Shown here: piece after piece, positions 12,846-16,098 of the stretch
Layout of the letters: the number at the start of each line of letters is the position of its first letter
Numbering within the stretch: position 1 is the first letter of the stretch
Assembly (NCBI GenBank): GCA_003021755.1
Contig: PXQZ01000009.1
Location: 1 to 16,098, forward strand
Source of the DNA: Halobacteriales archaeon QH_8_67_36
GTDB lineage: Archaea; Halobacteriota; Halobacteria; Halobacteriales; Haloarculaceae
Direction of reading: 5' to 3'
Length of the DNA stretch: 16,098 nt
Program-made: the position numbers and the translations under genes
The notes under the pieces: model-generated
What the model was told of the DNA's origin: nothing
What the model saw: the letters and a program-made list of their open reading frames with translations, nothing else
Database searches by the model: none

Positions 12846-13523
12846 ATGCCCGAAATCACGGTCACCGAGACACAGCAGGAGACGCTATCGACGATTCAGG
12901 CCGACTTGGAGGCGGCGTACGTCGACACGTACGGCCACGTCCGGACGACCGACGTCGTCCAGTACCTCCTCGACACCTACACGCCACCCGAACGGCGGGG
13001 CGGCACGGCCACCCACGAGCGAATCGCTACCGCGGACTTCCAGGCGCTTCAGGCCGTCGCGACCGACGTGGAGGGGGTGCCCGGCAGCGGCATCGACACG
13101 GAGACGATGCGGGGAGAACTGCTCTCGACGCTCGGGGTCGCGGAGTTCGCGGGTCGACTCGCCGAGGTCGACGACGGCGAGACGGCCGACGCGGCCGCGG
13201 CGGATGAAGAAGACGCCGGAGACGGCACCGCCGAGGACGACGCCGCGACGGCGGCGGATGGGACCGCCGATAAGGCGACCGACGCAGCCTCGGACGGGGA
13301 TACGGACGCTGATTCCGGTAGTGCGGGTGGCGTGGGGTCGGCAGACAGCGGGGACGGGCCGGGCTCGATTCTCTCGGCGGCCAACCAGTTGCTGGACGAC
13401 CACGACGACAAGTGGCGTGACGGCGGCTCCGACGAGCCCTACGAGGTCGACCTGCCCGACGGGACGACGGAGACGGTCCGGACCAAGGACGACGTGAGAG
13501 GGCTACTGTTCAAACACTACTGA
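12846..13523 (+). CDS. Acidic two-domain haloarchaeal protein of unknown function
   Basis: A 225-residue protein I cannot assign. Residues about 1-110 form a predicted helical domain (MPEITVTETQQETLSTIQAD, then a TDVVQYLLDTY helix) whose opening resembles haloarchaeal ribbon-helix-helix-like proteins only loosely. Residues about 110-170 are a low-complexity Ala/Asp/Gly/Thr/Ser linker with repeated DG, AD and DA pairs, surely disordered. Residues about 175-225 form a small second domain: SILSAANQLLDDHDDKWRDG and then YEVDLPDGTTETVRTKDDVR. No membrane segment or catalytic motif is visible. The ATG at 12846 is preferred to the TTG at 12837. It converges on the DUF255 gene with only 17 bp between stop codons. 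Confidence 0.85.
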   Translation: MPEITVTETQQETLSTIQADLEAAYVDTYGHVRTTDVVQYLLDTYTPPERRGGTATHERIATADFQALQAVATDVEGVPGSGIDTETMRGELLSTLGVAEFAGRLAEVDDGETADAAAADEEDAGDGTAEDDAATAADGTADKATDAASDGDTDADSGSAGGVGSADSGDGPGSILSAANQLLDDHDDKWRDGGSDEPYEVDLPDGTTETVRTKDDVRGLLFKHY

Positions 13524-13540
13524 GTCGGCGTCCCCTCAGT
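13519..13540. terminator. Hairpin shared by two convergent stop codons
   Basis: The arms actgag (13519-13524) and ctcagt (13535-13540) form a 6-bp stem with a 10-nt loop. The left arm contains the TGA of the acidic protein, and the TAA of the DUF255 gene directly abuts the right arm. It may act as a compact bidirectional end signal. Confidence 0.3.
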
Positions 13541-15754
13541 TTAGTTCTGTCCCCAGTCGAGTGCCTCGTCGAGGTCGTGCTGGGGCGGCGAACAGGCGAA
13601 GTTCCGGCAGGCATACACCGTCGGCGCCCCGTCGGCGGCCTCGCGGCCGGCCCAGATGGGCGGTGTGTCGTCGAGGTCGAGCGCGCCGAGCCACGACTCG
13701 AAGGTGGCGTCGTCGTCGGGCCGCCAAGCCAGCAGTCGCCGCGGGACGTATCGCTCGGCGAGCGTCGCGGTCCAGTCGCTCGGCGGGTCAGTCGGGTCAC
13801 AGGTGAGCGTGAGTTCGAGCGACCCCCGTTCGTAGGTGTCCGTCGCCAGCGTCAGCGAGGCGTGTTGCAGCGGGTTCGCTGAGATGCGGTCGGCGTGGCT
13901 CCGAACGACGTGTTCGGCCACGTCGGCGAAGCTATCGCCGTCGCTGAAGTGGGACAGTTCCAGCAGCAACGACACCGCGACGCCCGTACTGGAGGGGGTC
14001 GACTGGTCGGTTAGCTCCTGGGGGCGAGCGACGAGCGTCTCACCGTCGGTCGGGGTGAAATACAGCGTCTCCGCCTCGCTGTCCCAGAACGCCGCCGTGA
14101 TGGCGTCGGCCAGGTCCAGCGCGAAGTCGAGATACTCTACCTCACCCGTCGCCTGATAGAGGTCGAACGCGCCCCGGCCGAGGAAGGCGTAGTCCTCCAG
14201 ATAGCCGTCGATGGCCACGTCGCCGTCCTTGTACCGCCGGGAGAGCCGTTGCTCGTCGTCGTCCCAGAGCTGTTCGCGGACGAATCCGAGCGCGTCGGCG
14301 GCCACGTCGGCGTAGGCGTCGTCGAGCACGACGGCGCCCTCCGCGAGCGTCGATATCATCAGCCCGTTCCAGCCGGCGAGGATCTTCTCGTCGCGGGCGG
14401 GTCGCGGGCGCGCCTCGCGGGCCTCGAAGGCCTCGTCGAGTGCGTCCTGGAGCGTCTCGATCAGTTCCGCCTCGCTCAGTTCGTACTCCTCGGCGAGGAC
14501 GTTGACGGGCTTGCGCACGCCGAGCACCGTCGCCCCCTCGAAATTGCCTCTCTCGCTGACGCCGAAGTACTCACAGAAGACGTCCGCGGCCTGCTCGTCG
14601 GCCACGGCGTCGTGGACCTGCCCGGGCGTCCAGACGTAGAAGGCACCCTCCTCGGTGTCGGCCGATTCGTCACTGCCGGGTGGCCGACTGACAGCGTCCA
14701 ACGTACTGAAGAAGCCGCCGTCCTCGTGCTGGAGTTCCCGCTGGACGAACTCGAACGTTTCACGGACGACCGAGGCGTACCGCTCGTTGCCGAGGGCCTG
14801 ATACCCCGCAAGGAAGGCTCGCGGGATTTCGGCGTTGTCGTACAGCATCTTCTCGAAGTGGGGCACTTCCCACCGCATGTCCGTCGAGTAGCGGTGGAAG
14901 CCGCCGCCGACGTGGTCGTACAGCCCGCGGTCGGCCATCGCGTCGAGCGTCTGCTCGACGACGGTGAGGGAGTCGTCGCTTGGCTGTCCGCCGCCGCCAC
15001 TGGGCGCCTCGCCGTCTCGCGGGTCGCGTCGCTCCCCGCTCGACAGTCCCGAGGTGTGTGACACCTCGTCGCCCGCACGAGCCCGAAGGAGCGCGTGGAT
15101 GCGACCGGTCTGGGGGAACTTCAGGCCACCCGACCCCCAGCCGCCGTGGTCGCGGTCGGCGCCCCGGTGGGCGATGGTCGCCGCCGTCCCGATGATGTTC
15201 TCGTCGGGGTCGCCGGGTTCGCCGACCGCCTCCAGGTCGCTCTCGATGGCGTCGGTCCACTGCCGGGCGCGATTCTCCATCTCCTCGCGCTGTTCGGGGT
15301 CCGACCAGGAGTCCGAGAGCCGCTCCAGCAGCTGTGAGAAGCCGGGGCGGCCCTGCTTCTCCTCGGGCGGGAAGTACGTCCCGACGTAGAACGGTTTGCC
15401 CTCCGGCGTGAGCCACGCGGAGAGGGGCCACCCGCCGCCGCCGGTCACCTGCTGGCAGATGCTCATATAGACGCTGTCGAGGTCCGGCCGCTCCTCGCGG
15501 TCGACCTTGACGGGGACGAAGCGCTCGTTGAGCAGGTCGGCGACGGCCTCGTCCTGGAAGCTCTCGGCCTCCATGACGTGACACCAGTGGCAGGCGGCGT
15601 AGCCGATAGAGAGGAAGATGGGCACGTCGTGTGCCTCTGCCGCGTCGAGGGCCTGCTCGTCCCAGGGCTGCCAGTTGACGGGGTTGTCGGCGTGCTGGCG
15701 GAGATAGGGACTCTCGGCCTCGTCGAGACGGTTCCGCTGTGTAGGGTCACTCAT
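13541..15754 (-). CDS. DUF255/YyaL-type thioredoxin-domain protein (SSP411 family)
   Basis: A 737-residue protein of the conserved YyaL/SSP411 (spermatogenesis-associated protein 20-like) family. An N-terminal thioredoxin-fold domain (about 1-165) carries CHWCH with Cys55 and Cys58 in GYAACHWCHVMEAESFQDE, followed by VKVDREERPDLD. An alpha-helical region like the six-hairpin glycosidases follows (about 200-650), with the family landmarks YDHVGGGFHRYSTD, VPHFEKMLYDNA and DEKILAGWNGLMI. The C-terminal segment ends in YACRNFACSPP. Its activity is not established for the family. The start is the ATG at 15754, with TATA-like ccttttgag 28 nt upstream. Residues about 229-260 form a Ser/Gly/Arg/Asp-rich insertion within the helical part, absent from the pattern I recall for the family. 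The frame is intact. Confidence 0.93.
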   Translation of the reverse strand: MSDPTQRNRLDEAESPYLRQHADNPVNWQPWDEQALDAAEAHDVPIFLSIGYAACHWCHVMEAESFQDEAVADLLNERFVPVKVDREERPDLDSVYMSICQQVTGGGGWPLSAWLTPEGKPFYVGTYFPPEEKQGRPGFSQLLERLSDSWSDPEQREEMENRARQWTDAIESDLEAVGEPGDPDENIIGTAATIAHRGADRDHGGWGSGGLKFPQTGRIHALLRARAGDEVSHTSGLSSGERRDPRDGEAPSGGGGQPSDDSLTVVEQTLDAMADRGLYDHVGGGFHRYSTDMRWEVPHFEKMLYDNAEIPRAFLAGYQALGNERYASVVRETFEFVQRELQHEDGGFFSTLDAVSRPPGSDESADTEEGAFYVWTPGQVHDAVADEQAADVFCEYFGVSERGNFEGATVLGVRKPVNVLAEEYELSEAELIETLQDALDEAFEAREARPRPARDEKILAGWNGLMISTLAEGAVVLDDAYADVAADALGFVREQLWDDDEQRLSRRYKDGDVAIDGYLEDYAFLGRGAFDLYQATGEVEYLDFALDLADAITAAFWDSEAETLYFTPTDGETLVARPQELTDQSTPSSTGVAVSLLLELSHFSDGDSFADVAEHVVRSHADRISANPLQHASLTLATDTYERGSLELTLTCDPTDPPSDWTATLAERYVPRRLLAWRPDDDATFESWLGALDLDDTPPIWAGREAADGAPTVYACRNFACSPPQHDLDEALDWGQN

Positions 15755-15777
15755 ACCGGTGTCTCGGTGGGCCGGCC

Positions 15778-15787
15778 TCAAAAGGGG
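15778..15787 (-). promoter_or_regulatory. TATA-like element for the DUF255 gene
   Basis: On the minus strand cccttttgag is centred about 28 nt before the ATG at 15754. It supports this start and argues against the 62-residue upstream extension. Confidence 0.5.
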
Positions 15788-15914
15788 TCGGACACGGGCG
15801 AAGCCGGCGGATACACTCGATGGCACCGTCACAGCCGGTCCGCCACGGCTTGTCCGGGTCGTGCTGACCGTCACGTCCGGTGTGGTGCCGACGCTCGAAC
15901 CGAGAATGTCATGA

Positions 15915-15923
15915 TTTATTATT
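15915..15923 (+). promoter_or_regulatory. TATA box for the serine hydrolase gene
   Basis: The string tttattatt is centred about 30 nt before the ATG at 15949 and is the clearest TATA-like element in the window. It predicts a message with only a few leader bases. Confidence 0.55.
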
Positions 15924-15948
15924 ACAGGGCAGGTACTCAAACGAGACT

Positions 15949-16098
15949 ATGCCGGAACTCACTGACAGCGACCGACAGCAACTCCGAGCGGAGTTCGACC
16001 GACAGCTTGAGGCCGGCCTTCACCACGGGGCCCAGCTGGCCGTCTACGTCGACGGCGACCGCGTCGTCGACTTCGCGGGCGGCACGACTGCCCCGGAC
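15949..16098 (+). CDS. Beta-lactamase-fold serine hydrolase, N-terminal fragment
   Basis: The first 50 codons of a gene that runs off the window. The opening MPELTDSDRQQLRAEFDRQL followed by HHGAQLAVYVDGDRVVDFAG matches the N terminus of class C beta-lactamase/EstB-type serine hydrolases: an initial helix, then a strand pair of the form G-A-x-V-x-V-D-G. The catalytic SxxK motif lies beyond the edge, so activity cannot be judged. Haloarchaeal members are usually intracellular esterases or peptidases rather than antibiotic-resistance enzymes. No signal peptide is visible. It is divergent from the DUF255 gene, and each has its own promoter-like element. Confidence 0.75.
   Translation, partial: MPELTDSDRQQLRAEFDRQLEAGLHHGAQLAVYVDGDRVVDFAGGTTAPD

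Noticed and set aside
15755..15940. 62-residue N-terminal extension of the DUF255 protein
   Set aside because: The extension is Ser/Thr/Val/Arg-rich without similarity, and a TATA-like element lies inside it at the right distance from the ATG at 15754.

Overview
The window comes from a halophilic archaeon (class Halobacteria; Haloarcula-like order, genus not decidable from sequence alone). The coding DNA is GC-rich with strong C/G at third positions. Most predicted proteins are crowded with Asp and Glu. Nearly every start codon sits 25-30 nt downstream of a TATA-like A/T-rich octamer, the layout of leaderless archaeal transcripts. The enzyme families (archaeal-type S-adenosylmethionine synthetase, rhodanese-free ThiI, MinD/ParA plus a RecA-like ATPase, SlyD-type FKBP) fit this.

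Layout: bases 1-399 hold no convincing gene, only GC-rich palindromes. A MinD/ParA-type ATPase (400-1047) is followed by a RecA/KaiC-like protein whose P-loop is degenerate (1077-1706). An AT-rich gap leads to a BCCT-family osmolyte transporter (1989-3596), which converges on a minus-strand pair: a long SlyD-like FKBP prolyl isomerase (3786-4742) and a threonine dehydratase-like PLP enzyme (4792-5814). After a 331-nt non-coding stretch comes the most unusual gene, a 317-residue Gln/Gly/Arg/Tyr-rich low-complexity protein (6146-7099) whose 3' end lies in a perfect 43-bp tandem duplication. It is followed by a CYTH-domain protein (7203-7748), archaeal S-adenosylmethionine synthetase (7809-9011), ThiI (9120-10307), a small haloarchaeal protein of unknown function (10335-10847), a decayed small gene (10844-11130), cysteine synthase (minus, 11129-12052), a thioredoxin-like protein (12210-12602), an acidic protein of unknown function (12846-13523), a large DUF255/YyaL-type thioredoxin-domain protein (minus, 13541-15754) and the start of a beta-lactamase-fold serine hydrolase (15949 to the window end).

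How the genes fit together: this is mainly a housekeeping region. MAT, ThiI, cysteine synthase and thioredoxin-like proteins suggest a loose sulfur and one-carbon neighbourhood (cysteine, SAM, tRNA thiolation, thiol redox), but most genes have their own promoter-like element, so they look like neighbours rather than one operon. The BCCT transporter would import compatible solutes such as betaine under salt stress.

The part most worth pursuing is the Gln-rich protein. It resembles eukaryotic prion-like, phase-separating domains (nine YGQQ motifs, RG dipeptides). By my count it is about 43% Gln with a net charge near +24, opposite to the acidic proteome of a salt-in haloarchaeon. Its repeat units differ mainly by synonymous changes, so the protein sequence appears to be under selection.
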